Shown here piece by piece: positions 28,306 to 38,437 of a stretch of 64,000 bases of DNA (positions are counted from its first letter, which is position 1; each line of letters begins with the position of its first letter). The DNA comes from Balneola sp. (GTDB lineage Bacteria; Bacteroidota; Rhodothermia; Balneolales; Balneolaceae). The DNA lies in the NCBI GenBank assembly GCA_002696035.1, contig NZQV01000006.1, positions 265,256-329,255 on the forward strand. The letters run 5' to 3'. A program made the position numbers and the translations under genes. The notes beneath the pieces are model-generated. The model did not search any database, had not been told where the DNA came from, and saw only the letters and a list, made by a program, of their open reading frames with translations.

Positions 28306-28971
28306 ATGACTTTAGGAAAGTTGAGACTTACCTTTCAACAGAACAAATCCGAATTATTGAAAACTATTACAAAAACATACGAATCTTCTTTTCGGGAGCG
28401 TGGCTCCAAGTTCATGGGATATTTGTTCCCGGCTGAATCGGAGGAAGAATTCCAGGAAGAACTTGATCAGCTCAAATCTAAATATCCGGACGCAACACAC
28501 CACTGTTGGGCGTGGCGACTAAACCCGGGGCAACCCAAAGAATTCAGCTCCGATGATGGTGAACCATCGGGCACAGCAGGGCTTCCCATTCTCAATCAGC
28601 TTAAATCCTTTGAAGTTGTAAATGCCGGAGTAGTTGTTGTCAGATATTACGGTGGCACCAAGTTAGGAAAATCCGGGCTGATCGAAGCCTATGGCCGTGG
28701 AGCTGAGCTATGCCTGGAATCTGCAAGACTGATCTCCATAAAACCGGTACAGCTTTTTGAAATTCGATATCCCTATCCCGAAGAAAATACCATCCAAAGA
28801 CTAAAAAATGATTATGGGCTGAAGATAGTAGAATCTGAATATCTGGAGAGTATTACCTTAAAAGTAGCTTGTCCAAAAAAGTCTGCTCTTTATTTTGAAC
28901 GCGAACTTGAAGGACTTGAACATCTCTCCATAACTTTTAAAAAGCTTGAAGAGCATTTTACAGCCGGTTAA
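28306..28971 (+). CDS. YigZ/IMPACT-family protein
   Basis: UPF0029-type protein with the hallmark DDGEPSGTAGLPILNQL and VVRYYGGTKLGKSGLIEAYGRGAE, preceded by FRERGSKFMGYLFPAESEEE and THHCWAWRL. A C-terminal YigZ domain (residues 150-215) completes it. The family is widely conserved and linked to translation or ribosome stress, but its biochemical role is poorly defined. The first ATG is only 10 bp after a dispersed palindrome and gives an N-terminus about 15 residues longer than usual, so the real start may be a downstream non-ATG codon. Confidence 0.88.
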   Translation: MTLGKLRLTFQQNKSELLKTITKTYESSFRERGSKFMGYLFPAESEEEFQEELDQLKSKYPDATHHCWAWRLNPGQPKEFSSDDGEPSGTAGLPILNQLKSFEVVNAGVVVVRYYGGTKLGKSGLIEAYGRGAELCLESARLISIKPVQLFEIRYPYPEENTIQRLKNDYGLKIVESEYLESITLKVACPKKSALYFERELEGLEHLSITFKKLEEHFTAG

Positions 28972-29016
28972 GAATCTTACCCTTCAAACCCCTATTTTCT
29001 GAAAAAATCTTCGACT

Positions 29017-29562
29017 ATGAAAATTTATACCAAGAAAGGCGACAGCGGTAATACTTCTCTTTTTGGCGGACAAAGAGTCTCCAAAAGTTCTAAGCGTATT
29101 GATTCTTACGGAACCGTGGATGAGCTTAATTCCATTTTGGGGATGGCCACTTCTTTTGGTTTATCAGAGAAAGGAGCGGAATTACTGGAAACCATTCAGC
29201 AGCAACTATTTATATTAGGAGCCGACCTGGCTACCCCGGCCTCAAAAGATGTTCGTATTGAACGTATTGGTCACAGCGAAGTAAATTTCCTCGAGAAAGC
29301 CATCGATGAGATGGAAGAAGAGCTGGAACCACTCAAGAACTTCATTTTGCCCGGCGGAGCACAAGCCGGAGCCACACTTCATTTCGCGCGCACCGTTTGT
29401 CGTAGAGCTGAACGAATCACGGTTGAATGTCGGCATGAAGAGGAGATCTCTGAAGTGGCTATCATGTACATCAACCGACTTTCGGACTTCTTGTTTGTCC
29501 TTGCCCGGTATGAAAACAAAAAGGCAGGCACAAAAGAAACAACCTGGATTCCTGAGAAGTAA
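29017..29562 (+). CDS. PduO-type ATP:cob(I)alamin adenosyltransferase
   Basis: Forms adenosylcobalamin from cob(I)alamin and ATP. The N-terminal MKIYTKKGDSGNTSLFGGQRVSK motif region is diagnostic (TKxGDxGxTxLxGG), followed by RIDSYGTVDELNSILG and the ATP-binding CRRAERITVE. The length of 181 residues is typical. It lies 45 bp after the YigZ-like gene and 2 bp before the SGNH gene, so it is probably part of a run extending to glmM. No other cobalamin genes occur in the window. Confidence 0.93.
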   Translation: MKIYTKKGDSGNTSLFGGQRVSKSSKRIDSYGTVDELNSILGMATSFGLSEKGAELLETIQQQLFILGADLATPASKDVRIERIGHSEVNFLEKAIDEMEEELEPLKNFILPGGAQAGATLHFARTVCRRAERITVECRHEEEISEVAIMYINRLSDFLFVLARYENKKAGTKETTWIPEK

Positions 29563-29564
29563 GC

Positions 29565-31559
29565 ATGTCCCTCAGCAACAAAGCGAAAAATTACATCCGG
29601 AAGCATCACTCCAAAAAAAGTACGGCTAAACTTGCCTCCGACTTAAATCTGGATGAATCAAAGGTTCAGGAATTCATTGATGAGATCAGCGAGCCGCTTC
29701 CCCTTAAAAAGAAGATCACTTTTTACGCCATCACCTTTTCTATTCCAGTTTTGTTTTTTGTGATCCTGGAAGTCACTTTGCGAAGTGTGGATTACATGGG
29801 AAACACAGAGCTGTTCGTTGATCCCCAGATTCCTTCTAACGAATACCTCATTCCCAATCCTAATTTCGCCTCTAAGTATTTTTTCTATACCAAAACCATT
29901 CCCAATCCTTCGGTAGATGTATTCCTGCAGGAGAAACCGGACAATTCCTACCGCGTATTTGCCATGGGTGGCTCCAGTGCGGCCGGATATCCCTATGGAT
30001 TTAATGGCACCTTTTCGAGATTGGTAGATGATATTTTGACCGACGCCATGCCCTCCCACGAAGTAGAAGTTGTGAACGTGGCGACCTCTGCCATCAGCAC
30101 GTATACCCTGGTTGATCAGGTTGATGAGATCCTTGAACAACAACCGGATGCCATCATGATCTATGCCGGACATAATGAATTTTACGGTGCTTTGGGCGTT
30201 GGATCCAACGAAAACCTGGGAGCATTTCCCGGTTTTGTGCGTTTTTATCTGAAATTACAGCGATTTAAAACCTTCCTCTTTATGAGGGAAATGATCGTGG
30301 ATACCGGTCAGTGGATCTTTGGGAGCTCCGGCTCAGCGGGAGGCACACTCATGGAACGCATCATTAGCAATCAATCTATAGAGTTAGACGGACCTGTATT
30401 TGAGCTCGCCATGATCCAGTTCAGAAGCAATATGGAGGCCATTGTTTCGGAATTTCAGGAACACGGAATTCCCGTTTATCTCTCTACTATTGCAAGTAAT
30501 GTGAAAGATCAGCCGCCCTTTATTTCTTTAGAACAAGATGATCATCCGCCCGCCTCATCAGTTTACGATAAGGCTAGAAAAACCTACGCACTGGGAGACA
30601 CACTTCAAGCCAGATCACAGTTTGAATACGCCAAAGATCTGGATGGACTGAAATTCCGTGCCCCCACTATGATCAACGAAATTATTGAAGAACTCTCCGG
30701 TGAATTTGACAACGTACGACTGGTAGATACGCATGCAGCTCTTGAAGGCCAATCTGATGATGGCATCATCGGCAAAAACCTGATGCTGGAACATCTTCAC
30801 CCCAACCAAACTGGCTATTACTGGATGGGAAGGACTTTTGCTGAACACATGCTTAAAGATCTCTCCCGATCTGAAATGATAAAACAGCAGCCAACCGACC
30901 TGTCTTCCTATTTTGAAGAAATGCACATTACGGAACTCGATGACCGCATCGTTTATCACCGATTGCGGACGCTTGAACAGGGCTTTCCTTTTGTACTGGA
31001 TAGCAAGACAGATCCCTACCAGTTTAGTTATGAACCAGCAGATGTTCTGGACTCTCTCGCTTTTGGTGTTGTTCACAAAAATACCCGCTGGGACGCTGCA
31101 AAAGTAGAACTTGCCCGTCACTATCAGAATCAGGGAAAAGCTCAAAAAGCCCTTAAAGAATATTACAGCCTCATTCGGAATCAACCGTGGAACGATTCTC
31201 CTTACGTATATGCTGCCCGCGTGTACCTCGAACAAAATGATTTTACCAATGCTGAGCCTTTGCTTGAAAAAGCGTACGAACTTGATCCTAACGATGCATT
31301 TATAACCAAAATGCTGGGGGCAATAAACCTGAATCAGGGGCAAACAGAAGCAGCGATCCGGTATCTGGAAGAATCGCGTGCAGTTAATCCTAATGACCCA
31401 CAAATGTTGTACAATCTATCGGGAGCATACGGCACAAACCAAGAATTTGAAAAGGCCCTTAAAACCGCGAATCAGGTTCTTGAACTCAATCCAAATTATC
31501 CGGGCATTCAGCAGTGGAAAGCCCAACTCACAAGAATTATAAATTCAAGAAGAAATTAA
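29565..31559 (+). CDS. membrane-anchored SGNH-hydrolase-like protein with C-terminal TPR repeats
   Basis: A 664-residue protein with three parts. A membrane helix lies at about residues 50-68 after a basic cytosolic head. An SGNH-like domain follows with nucleophile-region FAMGGSSAAGYPYG (Ser137/138), the oxyanion Asn in YAGHNEFYG, and HLHPNQTGYYWMG in place of the usual DxxH. The C-terminus (about 510-655) has TPR units with the YELDPNDAFI and LELNPNYPGI signatures. Similar anchored SGNH proteins act on cell-surface glycans, for example in acetyl transfer or removal. The substrate is unknown. It sits directly upstream of glmM (4 nt), in line with an envelope role. Confidence 0.8.
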   Translation: MSLSNKAKNYIRKHHSKKSTAKLASDLNLDESKVQEFIDEISEPLPLKKKITFYAITFSIPVLFFVILEVTLRSVDYMGNTELFVDPQIPSNEYLIPNPNFASKYFFYTKTIPNPSVDVFLQEKPDNSYRVFAMGGSSAAGYPYGFNGTFSRLVDDILTDAMPSHEVEVVNVATSAISTYTLVDQVDEILEQQPDAIMIYAGHNEFYGALGVGSNENLGAFPGFVRFYLKLQRFKTFLFMREMIVDTGQWIFGSSGSAGGTLMERIISNQSIELDGPVFELAMIQFRSNMEAIVSEFQEHGIPVYLSTIASNVKDQPPFISLEQDDHPPASSVYDKARKTYALGDTLQARSQFEYAKDLDGLKFRAPTMINEIIEELSGEFDNVRLVDTHAALEGQSDDGIIGKNLMLEHLHPNQTGYYWMGRTFAEHMLKDLSRSEMIKQQPTDLSSYFEEMHITELDDRIVYHRLRTLEQGFPFVLDSKTDPYQFSYEPADVLDSLAFGVVHKNTRWDAAKVELARHYQNQGKAQKALKEYYSLIRNQPWNDSPYVYAARVYLEQNDFTNAEPLLEKAYELDPNDAFITKMLGAINLNQGQTEAAIRYLEESRAVNPNDPQMLYNLSGAYGTNQEFEKALKTANQVLELNPNYPGIQQWKAQLTRIINSRRN

Positions 31560-31563
31560 CGTT

Positions 31564-32913
31564 ATGGCACTAATGATCTCAGTCTCGGGTATCCGGGGCA
31601 TTTTTGGAACCGACCTCACCCCACAGAATCTCTCAAAATTTACGGCCGCCTACGGCACCTGGCTTGAAGGCGGAACCGTGGTAGTGGGCCGCGATTCTCG
31701 CGTTACCGGCCAGCTTTGTGAAGACATTGTAGCCGCCACCCTGGCGAGTGTCGGTTGCGATGTGGTGAAAGTTGGAATCGTCCCTACCCCAACGGTGGCC
31801 ATGGGAGTCTTGAAACACAAGGCAGCGGGCGGAATCATTATATCAGCCAGCCATAACCCTGCGGAATGGAATGCACTGAAATTACTGAACGAAAAAAGTG
31901 AATTTCTGGATGCCGATCAGGGCAAGAAAGTCATCGAGATCTCAGAATCCGGCGATTTTGCTTATCAGCCATTTGATAAGATCGGAAAGATCACGGAAGA
32001 CCCTGATATCCTGGATGATCACATTCAAAAGATCCTCGATCTTCCTTATATCAACAAAGAGGAAATTGCCGCCAGGAATTTTTCCGTGGCAGTAGATGCC
32101 GTAAATGGTGCCGGTTCAGAAGCTCTTCCTCGACTGCTCGAAAAACTTGGGGTGAATACTGTTCACAAACTGCACTGCACACCTAACGGAATTTTCCCTC
32201 ATAACCCTGAGCCACTCCCGGCTCATCTCGCTGAAATTTGTGAATTGGTGAAGGAGAAGAAAGTCGACCTTGGTGTGGTTACAGATCCTGATGCCGACCG
32301 ACTTGCACTGGTTGACGATACCGGAAAACTCTTCGGTGAAGAATACACCCAGGCTACTGCTTTTGATTTCATTCTTGGCAAAACTCCAGGCGCTTGTGCC
32401 ACCAACCTTTCTTCCTCCCGCGTTTCGGATGATGTAGCCCGCGAGCACGGACAAAAATGCTACCGATCTGCTGTTGGGGAGATCAACGTTGTAAAAGTGA
32501 TGCAGGAACAGGATGCCGTAATTGGCGGCGAAGGGAATGGCGGGGTGATCTGTCCGGATCTGCATTATGGCCGGGATGCCCTTGTTGGAACCGCGATGGT
32601 GCTTCAGCATCTGGCTGAAAAAGGAATGAGTTCTTCGGAATACAGAGCTTCACTCCCCGATTACTTTATGAGCAAAAACAAGATCCAGCTCGATGATTTA
32701 GGCAAAGATGCCGATGAAGTCCTCGAAATGATAAAAGAGCACTTTTCAAGCCTTGAACCAAATACGGTGGATGGTGTGAAAATTGACTTTGCCGAAGGGT
32801 GGGTTCATCTGAGAAAATCAAATACAGAACCCATTATCCGCATCTATTCAGAAGGAAGGTCCCCTGAAGCCGCTGAAGGTTTTGCAGGAAAGATCTTTGA
32901 TCTGCTTAAATAG
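31564..32913 (+). CDS. glmM: phosphoglucosamine mutase
   Basis: Alpha-D-phosphohexomutase of 449 residues. The phosphoserine loop is GGIIISASHNPAEWNALK, the Mg loop is VTDPDADRLALVDD, the sugar-binding segment is GGEGNGGVICP, and the C-terminal phosphate loop is RKSNTEPIIRIY. The GEGNGG loop favours a GlmM-type enzyme (glucosamine-6-P to glucosamine-1-P for peptidoglycan and LPS precursors), although a phosphoglucomutase/phosphomannomutase role cannot be excluded by reading alone. Confidence 0.85.
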   Translation: MALMISVSGIRGIFGTDLTPQNLSKFTAAYGTWLEGGTVVVGRDSRVTGQLCEDIVAATLASVGCDVVKVGIVPTPTVAMGVLKHKAAGGIIISASHNPAEWNALKLLNEKSEFLDADQGKKVIEISESGDFAYQPFDKIGKITEDPDILDDHIQKILDLPYINKEEIAARNFSVAVDAVNGAGSEALPRLLEKLGVNTVHKLHCTPNGIFPHNPEPLPAHLAEICELVKEKKVDLGVVTDPDADRLALVDDTGKLFGEEYTQATAFDFILGKTPGACATNLSSSRVSDDVAREHGQKCYRSAVGEINVVKVMQEQDAVIGGEGNGGVICPDLHYGRDALVGTAMVLQHLAEKGMSSSEYRASLPDYFMSKNKIQLDDLGKDADEVLEMIKEHFSSLEPNTVDGVKIDFAEGWVHLRKSNTEPIIRIYSEGRSPEAAEGFAGKIFDLLK

Positions 32914-33069
32914 AATATGCTCAAGTCCACCTTGTTATAGGTTAAAAAACAGTCGGCTCCGGTTATCTTTAATCAATATTAATTAAAAGAAACTAAACCA
33001 CCCGGTTCCCATGTTCTAAATGGTGCGAACAGTCATTCTTTTGGATCATTTAACTACATAAATAAAGAT

Positions 33070-34992
33070 TTGCCTGAACAACCAAACAAAGAGAATAAAC
33101 AAGACGAGAAAAAGAAAAAACAACCCGGAAAATGGACCGGCCGTAAAAAACCTAACTTTGGGTGGACCAGCGCCCTTATCTGGCTTTTACTACTTGCCCT
33201 GCTTTACAACTGGTACATGGCTTCCGGAGATGGGTTTATGGGCGGCACTCCCGAAATCGAGTACTCCGAGTTCCGTAAACAACTCAATGAAGGAAATGTA
33301 GAACGAGTTCACGTTCAGGGAGATCAAATTCAGGGAGAGTTTAAAACCACACAGGATCTTCAGATCACCGACGGGGACACTCTGCAGGCTGAAAGTTTCT
33401 CTACGTACATCCCGTCTTTTGGAGATGAAAACCTTTACGAGCGGCTTGAGGAACAAAATGTAACTATTTCTGCCCAGCCCGAATCGGAATATAGTTGGTG
33501 GTACATCTTACTTATAACCTTGCCCATTCTATTTTTTATTCTCATTGGGGTGATGTTCTACCAGCGAATGAAATCACAAAGTCAGGGCTTTTTTAACATC
33601 GGGAAAAGTAAAGCCAAACTTCAGGAACCTGAAAAACAGGATACTAAATTTGAAGACGTGGCAGGACTCGATAACGCTAAAAAGGAATTACAAGAGATCA
33701 TCGAATTCCTGAAAGAGCCGGATCGATTCCAGAAGATCGGTGCAAAATTACCAAAGGGCCTGCTTATGGTTGGGCCGCCGGGAACCGGAAAAACCCTGAT
33801 GGCCAAAGCCGCTGCAGGTGAAGCAGATGTTCCCTTCTTCAGTATTTCCGGATCGGACTTTATGGAGATGTTTGTGGGGGTTGGAGCCAAAAGAGTTCGC
33901 GATATGTTTGATAAAGCTAAAAAAGTTTCCCCGAGTATCATTTTTATAGATGAGATTGATTCTATTGGTCGCAGACGAGGAGCCGGTTTAGGCGGCGGGC
34001 ACGACGAACGCGAGCAAACGCTGAACCAATTACTTTCAGAACTGGATGGTTTTGAACCAACCGAAAGTGTTGTGGTTATGGCTGCTACAAATCGGCCTGA
34101 TATTTTGGACAAAGCACTGTTGCGCCCCGGACGTTTTGACCGACGGATCACCATCAACCTTCCCAAGCAAAAGGCCCGGCACGAGATCCTGAAGATCCAT
34201 GCCAGAAATAAGAAACTGAAGGACGGAGTAGATCTTGAAAAAATTGCCCGAAGTACCCCCGGCTTCAGTGGTGCTGATCTGGAAAACCTCCTTAATGAAG
34301 CGTCTTTGTATGCGGGAAGAAATAAGCGAAATGAAATTGCGATGGAAGACATCGACAAGGCGCGAGACAAAGTTCTGATGGGGCTTGAAAGAGATGGCAT
34401 GGAAATTGGCGAGGATGAAAAGAAAATGCTTGCTTACCATGAAGCCGGACATGCGTTAGTGGCTGCGGTTCTTCCCCATTCCGATCCCATCCATAAAGTC
34501 ACCATCATTCCACGTGGAAAAGCGATGGGCGTCACTCAACAACTTCCTGAAAAAGAAAAATACATTTATAAACGGGAGTATTTACTAGATCGGCTGGCGG
34601 TCATTATGGGAGGTCGTGCTGCAGAAGATCTTATTTTTGAAACCTCGACCAGTGGGGCACAAGACGATCTCAAGCAAGTGGCCAAGCTTTCCAGGAAAAT
34701 GGTGCTTGATCTTGGAATGACCGATCGATTTGGGCATGTCTCTTTCGGCAGTGAGGAACAGGAAATATTCCTTGGCCGCGATATGAGCCAGAAGCAGGAA
34801 TACAGCGATGCCACCGCCCGTGAAATTGATGAGGAAGTGCAGAAAATTTCCAAGGAAGCTTTTGAACGTGCAAAAAACACCTTGGTAGAGAATCAGGATG
34901 TCCTTGATAAAGTAGCCGAATTACTGCTCGAGAAAGAAGAGATCTCTGGAAAAGAAGTAGATAAACTCCTTGATAAGAAAGAATCAGATTGA
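33070..34992 (+). CDS. ftsH: ATP-dependent zinc metalloprotease FtsH
   Basis: Membrane-bound AAA+ protease that degrades misfolded and regulatory membrane proteins. Two membrane helices lie at about residues 32-48 and 142-164, with a periplasmic loop between. Walker A is GPPGTGKT (235-242); the second region of homology and the [13 protein letters not shown] pore segment follow. The zinc site is HEAGH at 457-461. The length of 640 residues is normal. No ATG is available near the N-terminus, so the TTG at 33070 is taken as the start; it gives a charged N-terminal tail as in Bacteroidota FtsH. Confidence 0.95.
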   Translation: MPEQPNKENKQDEKKKKQPGKWTGRKKPNFGWTSALIWLLLLALLYNWYMASGDGFMGGTPEIEYSEFRKQLNEGNVERVHVQGDQIQGEFKTTQDLQITDGDTLQAESFSTYIPSFGDENLYERLEEQNVTISAQPESEYSWWYILLITLPILFFILIGVMFYQRMKSQSQGFFNIGKSKAKLQEPEKQDTKFEDVAGLDNAKKELQEIIEFLKEPDRFQKIGAKLPKGLLMVGPPGTGKTLMAKAAAGEADVPFFSISGSDFMEMFVGVGAKRVRDMFDKAKKVSPSIIFIDEIDSIGRRRGAGLGGGHDEREQTLNQLLSELDGFEPTESVVVMAATNRPDILDKALLRPGRFDRRITINLPKQKARHEILKIHARNKKLKDGVDLEKIARSTPGFSGADLENLLNEASLYAGRNKRNEIAMEDIDKARDKVLMGLERDGMEIGEDEKKMLAYHEAGHALVAAVLPHSDPIHKVTIIPRGKAMGVTQQLPEKEKYIYKREYLLDRLAVIMGGRAAEDLIFETSTSGAQDDLKQVAKLSRKMVLDLGMTDRFGHVSFGSEEQEIFLGRDMSQKQEYSDATAREIDEEVQKISKEAFERAKNTLVENQDVLDKVAELLLEKEEISGKEVDKLLDKKESD

Positions 34993-35064
34993 TCCTATCT
35001 CAGGGAACGTAAAATTTCCCTTTGAACTTCATATATAAACAGAACAAACTAAAATTGACCGAAT

Positions 35065-35526
35065 ATGTTAACCTGGAAAGACCTTAAAGATTTCGCCAAA
35101 AACGGCAACCCCAAACCTGAAAAACGGGTAGAGAAATCTAACGAGGAATGGAAAAAAGAGCTTACTGAAGAACAATATGCCATCACTCGCAAAAAAGGAA
35201 CCGAACGTCCGGGTTCCAGCGACATGTGTTATAAATTCGATCCGGGTTTGTATGAATGTGTGTGCTGCGGAACCAAATTATTTGATGCAACCACAAAGTT
35301 TGAAAGCAGCTCTGGATGGCCGTCTTTTACGCAACCGGTCAAAGAAAATGCCGTGAAATATGAAATGGATACCTCCCACGGTATGGTGCGGATCGAAGCT
35401 TTGTGTAATACTTGTGATGCACATTTAGGCCATGTTTTCCCCGACGGCCCCGAACCCAGCGGATTACGTTATTGTGTAAATGCTATGAGTTTGCAAAAAG
35501 TAGAAGAAGAAACATCGAATTCCTGA
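35065..35526 (+). CDS. msrB: peptide-methionine (R)-S-oxide reductase
   Basis: Repairs oxidised methionine (R-sulfoxide). Two zinc-binding CxxC motifs are visible (CVCCGTKLF and CNTCDAHLGHVFPDGP), and the catalytic Cys is in LRYCVNAMSL. SSGWPSFTQP is the substrate-site segment. It is 153 residues long. No msrA is nearby, so this is a stand-alone MsrB. Confidence 0.95.
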   Translation: MLTWKDLKDFAKNGNPKPEKRVEKSNEEWKKELTEEQYAITRKKGTERPGSSDMCYKFDPGLYECVCCGTKLFDATTKFESSSGWPSFTQPVKENAVKYEMDTSHGMVRIEALCNTCDAHLGHVFPDGPEPSGLRYCVNAMSLQKVEEETSNS

Positions 35527-35624
35527 ACTAACCAGATTATCATTTAAATAAGGTCATTTCGCAGCAAATGCCCGAAATCTAATTGTTTGATACGTTTCAA
35601 CAATTGATTTTATGGCAGTATTCA

Positions 35625-35644
35625 GATCCCCGTATTCACGGGAA
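35625..35644. repeat. dispersed palindrome, family E (copy 1)
   Basis: CCCCGTATTCACGGGAA with CCCGT / ACGGG arms. A second copy lies at 56247-56264. Confidence 0.55.
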
Positions 35645-35724
35645 TGACCATTCCAACATATTTGCTTATCCTGCCTTTTTATTGGTTTATATAACTGATT
35701 TTCAAATCAGCATTAGTAACTCGT

Positions 35725-36930
35725 TTAGCTATTCTCCTTGTCTTCTATGACGGGCAGATAATCGTCGGGAAGCATTTTGCACACGGGCACATATCGCCAG
35801 TAACCTTTTATTTCAACAGCATCTTTAGCTTTCAAAAGACCATTTCTGGTAAACTCAGCCGACCACCCATTTAAAGAGATCCAGGACGTTTGGTGCCGGT
35901 AATTTTGAAGTCCCATTATTCCGTCCGGATCGTCAACACCTTTTTCGATATACTCTATGCGAATCTCTTCTTCAGAACGGATGAGTAAATTCTCGTTTTC
36001 AAAGCTTGGAATGATGATCTCCCCCTTCTCTTTCTCAATATCACTTACTGAAGATGATGAAAAGGCCATCGCCGATGTACTTGTAACAGCCTGTCCGGAG
36101 AAAATGCGATAGCCAAACGAGAGCGGTGACTTATCGCTGGCCATAGCGATCAGAAAGTGACGGAATGACCCCTGAAAAAACTCTTCTCTTTTTTCCTTCC
36201 ATTCCCTTTTCTGCACTTCATTTATAGGCTCAAGCTCCTCAAAGAAATAATCTGCGTCAACATTTTGCCCTATGATCTGGCTGTATTCTTTTGCCACGTA
36301 TTCCTCCAGCGCGATCCTCACTTTGTAGCCCAGTTCGTAATTCAGCACCACAAGCTCGGCAGGCTCCCTGACCCAAGTCACTCCATCTTCATTTCCTTTT
36401 GCAAAAGTAACATCATCGGGATTGGCCAAGCCACATTTCAAATCATCATCAGTTATGTAATAGTCTATGAAGGTCTTTAACCGTTTGGATTGCGGATGCT
36501 CATCAATCTTTGACTGACTCAGGGACGCATTTAAAGATGGGTTTTCCTTTCTATCCAGAAAAGATGGGATTCGTTCTGCCTGAAGGGTAACAGATTGTCT
36601 GGCTCCATTACTTCGGATCAAATTCACCTCTTCGGAACCTCCCCTGTAATCCTCGTGATCTACAAACACTTCATAATAACCGGCCGGCAGCTTTATGGTG
36701 AAGCCCCCCTCACTGTCCGTTTGAGTTTGTTGAGTTGTCCCGCTCAATAAAATCAAGCCCCCGGCAATCGGTTCTCCTGATTCCTGATCAACGGCTTTGC
36801 CATCTAAGGTTACTGTGGGAACGGTAGCGGTTTCGGTAATGATCTTGTTAGTATTGGAGCAGGAAATGACAATCGGAAAAATAAAGAATAGTATAAATAA
36901 TTTAGTAAGTACTGAACGAAAGGCCATCAA
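35725..36930 (-). CDS. lipoprotein with carboxypeptidase-like regulatory domain
   Basis: A 401-residue protein whose signal peptide ends VISCSN, giving a probable lipidated Cys at residue 24. A beta-sandwich of the carboxypeptidase D regulatory type follows at about residues 40-115 (LDGKAVDQESGEPIAGGLILLSG... TDSEGGFTIKLPAGYYEVFV). The remainder, with several conserved-looking aromatic stretches, is not recognisable to me. Such domains are common in surface proteins and TonB receptors of Bacteroidota, but no barrel follows here. Confidence 0.75.
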   Translation of the reverse strand: MMAFRSVLTKLFILFFIFPIVISCSNTNKIITETATVPTVTLDGKAVDQESGEPIAGGLILLSGTTQQTQTDSEGGFTIKLPAGYYEVFVDHEDYRGGSEEVNLIRSNGARQSVTLQAERIPSFLDRKENPSLNASLSQSKIDEHPQSKRLKTFIDYYITDDDLKCGLANPDDVTFAKGNEDGVTWVREPAELVVLNYELGYKVRIALEEYVAKEYSQIIGQNVDADYFFEELEPINEVQKREWKEKREEFFQGSFRHFLIAMASDKSPLSFGYRIFSGQAVTSTSAMAFSSSSVSDIEKEKGEIIIPSFENENLLIRSEEEIRIEYIEKGVDDPDGIMGLQNYRHQTSWISLNGWSAEFTRNGLLKAKDAVEIKGYWRYVPVCKMLPDDYLPVIEDKENS

Positions 36931-37083
36931 TGATATCGTCTTTTAATTTTTTATGATTTAAGTCGTCTTCGGCGGGATTCTCTTACGATGAACACATATA
37001 CCTGCTAAGGTAGTATTTTTATGATTTTAGGTTGATCGATTTTTCAACTTTTAAAGATCAGTATTATAGCAGGCGTTTTAATT

Positions 37084-37746
37084 TCAGAAAAGAATGATGG
37101 AGAGTCCGGCCCGGATATCAAAGCGATGTAATCTTCTGGTTTCGTTCTGCTTTTCATATAAGCCAACCATATCAAATCCATATCGGAAACCTGTAAAAAC
37201 CTGAGTTTGTTCGTCCAAATCAAAACTTAGCTGAATAGCCGGCTCCACAAATAAACCCGCTTTTCTAATTTCATCAGACAGGTCGAACAATTGCTGAATT
37301 TCCGGCTGATCCGAAAATCGTTCGCCCTCATAACCTGATGTAAAAACGGGTCGAAATCCTGCTGAAAGTCCCAGATCAACGAGGTCTCCAGAAACCAAGT
37401 ATCTCACCCCTAAAGGAACTTCAAGCATTTTAAAACCGTAGGAAAGATCAAATGAAGACGGAAATGAATTCCCACTTTCAAAATTTCCGGCCTTATACGT
37501 TCTTTGGAAATTATTCTCAGATAACCCGATACCTGCATACAACTCCAGCTTTTCTGAAAGCCCATACCCCAAACTCACCCCAATATGAGTTCCGGCCTTC
37601 ATTCCGGATTCAAAATCATTTTCACCGGAAGAACTGAAGGTCGAAAAATTAGGACCGGCTTCAATATCCAGACGAGTTTCCTGCGCTTGGGTTGTGAATG
37701 TAAAAGCCAGCAACAACAGCATCACTAAAGGTAAAGGTCGTAGCAT
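37084..37746 (-). CDS. outer-membrane beta-barrel (PorT-like) protein
   Basis: A 220-residue secreted protein: signal peptide to about residue 21 (TTQAQ), then eight or so amphipathic strands typical of small Bacteroidota outer-membrane barrels, including GLSYGF-like turns and a C-terminal strand ending SIILF. The pattern EAGPNFSTFSSSGEND and MKAGTHIGVSLGYGLSEKLELYAGIGLS fits the PorT/OmpW-like superfamily. The exact role is unknown. Confidence 0.75.
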   Translation of the reverse strand: MLRPLPLVMLLLLAFTFTTQAQETRLDIEAGPNFSTFSSSGENDFESGMKAGTHIGVSLGYGLSEKLELYAGIGLSENNFQRTYKAGNFESGNSFPSSFDLSYGFKMLEVPLGVRYLVSGDLVDLGLSAGFRPVFTSGYEGERFSDQPEIQQLFDLSDEIRKAGLFVEPAIQLSFDLDEQTQVFTGFRYGFDMVGLYEKQNETRRLHRFDIRAGLSIILF

Positions 37747-37782
37747 GAAATAATATAGATTTTGATGAATAGTCAGTCTCTC

Positions 37783-38169
37783 TTACCAGGGATTTTCCAG
37801 ATCCTTTTTGGTATAGGTATGCTCTCTGAACTCGAACATACTTCCCTTATTATCTTTCAATCTCATAGGGTCATTCCCAAACAACCGAAACAGCAAAGCG
37901 ATGGGGGTAACCACTACATAATACACCAGCGAAAGCAGCACTCTGGAGTTGAACCACCCCAATCCTTCAGCCAGTTTATACCACGCCCAAACCAGGCGAT
38001 TTCCAACGGGCGATATAAAAGATGCTATCCCAATAATACCGGCGGCATACACGAAGTAAATACTTCCAAAGATCCAACCCAATATCAACATACCGGTAAC
38101 CATTACCAGTTGGGTTTTTGGGGTTGAAGGATCCTGCTCTATATGGGTCAGTGTTTTTGGTTCAATCAT
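37783..38169 (-). CDS. SxtJ-family membrane protein
   Basis: A 128-residue protein with two closely spaced membrane helices near residues 20-52 (LVMVTGMLILGWIF onward) and another at about 77-97. The C-terminus is soluble and ends FREHTYTKKDLENPW. The layout and context match SxtJ-family proteins, named from saxitoxin clusters, which accompany a carbamoyltransferase and a DUF5989-like small protein. All three occur here in order on the minus strand. The molecular role of SxtJ is not established. Confidence 0.75.
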   Translation of the reverse strand: MIEPKTLTHIEQDPSTPKTQLVMVTGMLILGWIFGSIYFVYAAGIIGIASFISPVGNRLVWAWYKLAEGLGWFNSRVLLSLVYYVVVTPIALLFRLFGNDPMRLKDNKGSMFEFREHTYTKKDLENPW

Positions 38170-38215
38170 AATTATGCGTTTATGCTAAGATGCTAATAAT
38201 CAGCTTTTAAATTAT

Positions 38216-38365
38216 TTAGAACAAGGTATAAATGAATGGTGCTATGGAAGACCCACCACCAATCACAATTAAAAAACCAAGCAGAAGCAGTACTATTATG
38301 ACCGGTGCCAACCAAAATTTCTTCCGCTCTTTCATAAAATTCCAAAGGTCTTTCAGTGTTTCCAT
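38216..38365 (-). CDS. small DUF5989-like membrane protein (49 aa)
   Basis: Minus-strand ATG at 38363-38365, stop at 38216-38218. The product begins METLKDLWNFMKERKKFWLA, then has one hydrophobic helix (VIIVLLLLGFLIVI), and ends SSIAPFIYTLF. This basic-aromatic head plus single helix and the position between carbamoyltransferase and SxtJ genes match the DUF5989 family. It is short enough to be missed by usual length cut-offs. Confidence 0.8.
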   Translation of the reverse strand: METLKDLWNFMKERKKFWLAPVIIVLLLLGFLIVIGGGSSIAPFIYTLF

Positions 38366-38437
38366 CTATGTCTTTTTTTCATTCTTAATCACTAAATTTC
38401 CGGAGTTCAAAAATATAAAATCGTCTTTTTATCGACA

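Noticed and set aside
28200..28436. 78-residue frame overlapping the start of the YigZ-like gene
   Set aside because: It runs through a dispersed palindrome and out of frame through conserved YigZ sequence.
30615..31403. 262-residue minus-strand frame inside the SGNH/TPR gene
   Set aside because: Shadow of a supported coding region with no recognisable motif.
33621..34400. 259-residue minus-strand frame inside ftsH
   Set aside because: Serine-rich shadow of the AAA domain; no start context or family.
35695..35710. CTGATTT / AAATCAG hairpin as terminator of msrB
   Set aside because: The stem is AT-rich, 7 bp, and not followed by a T-run on either strand.
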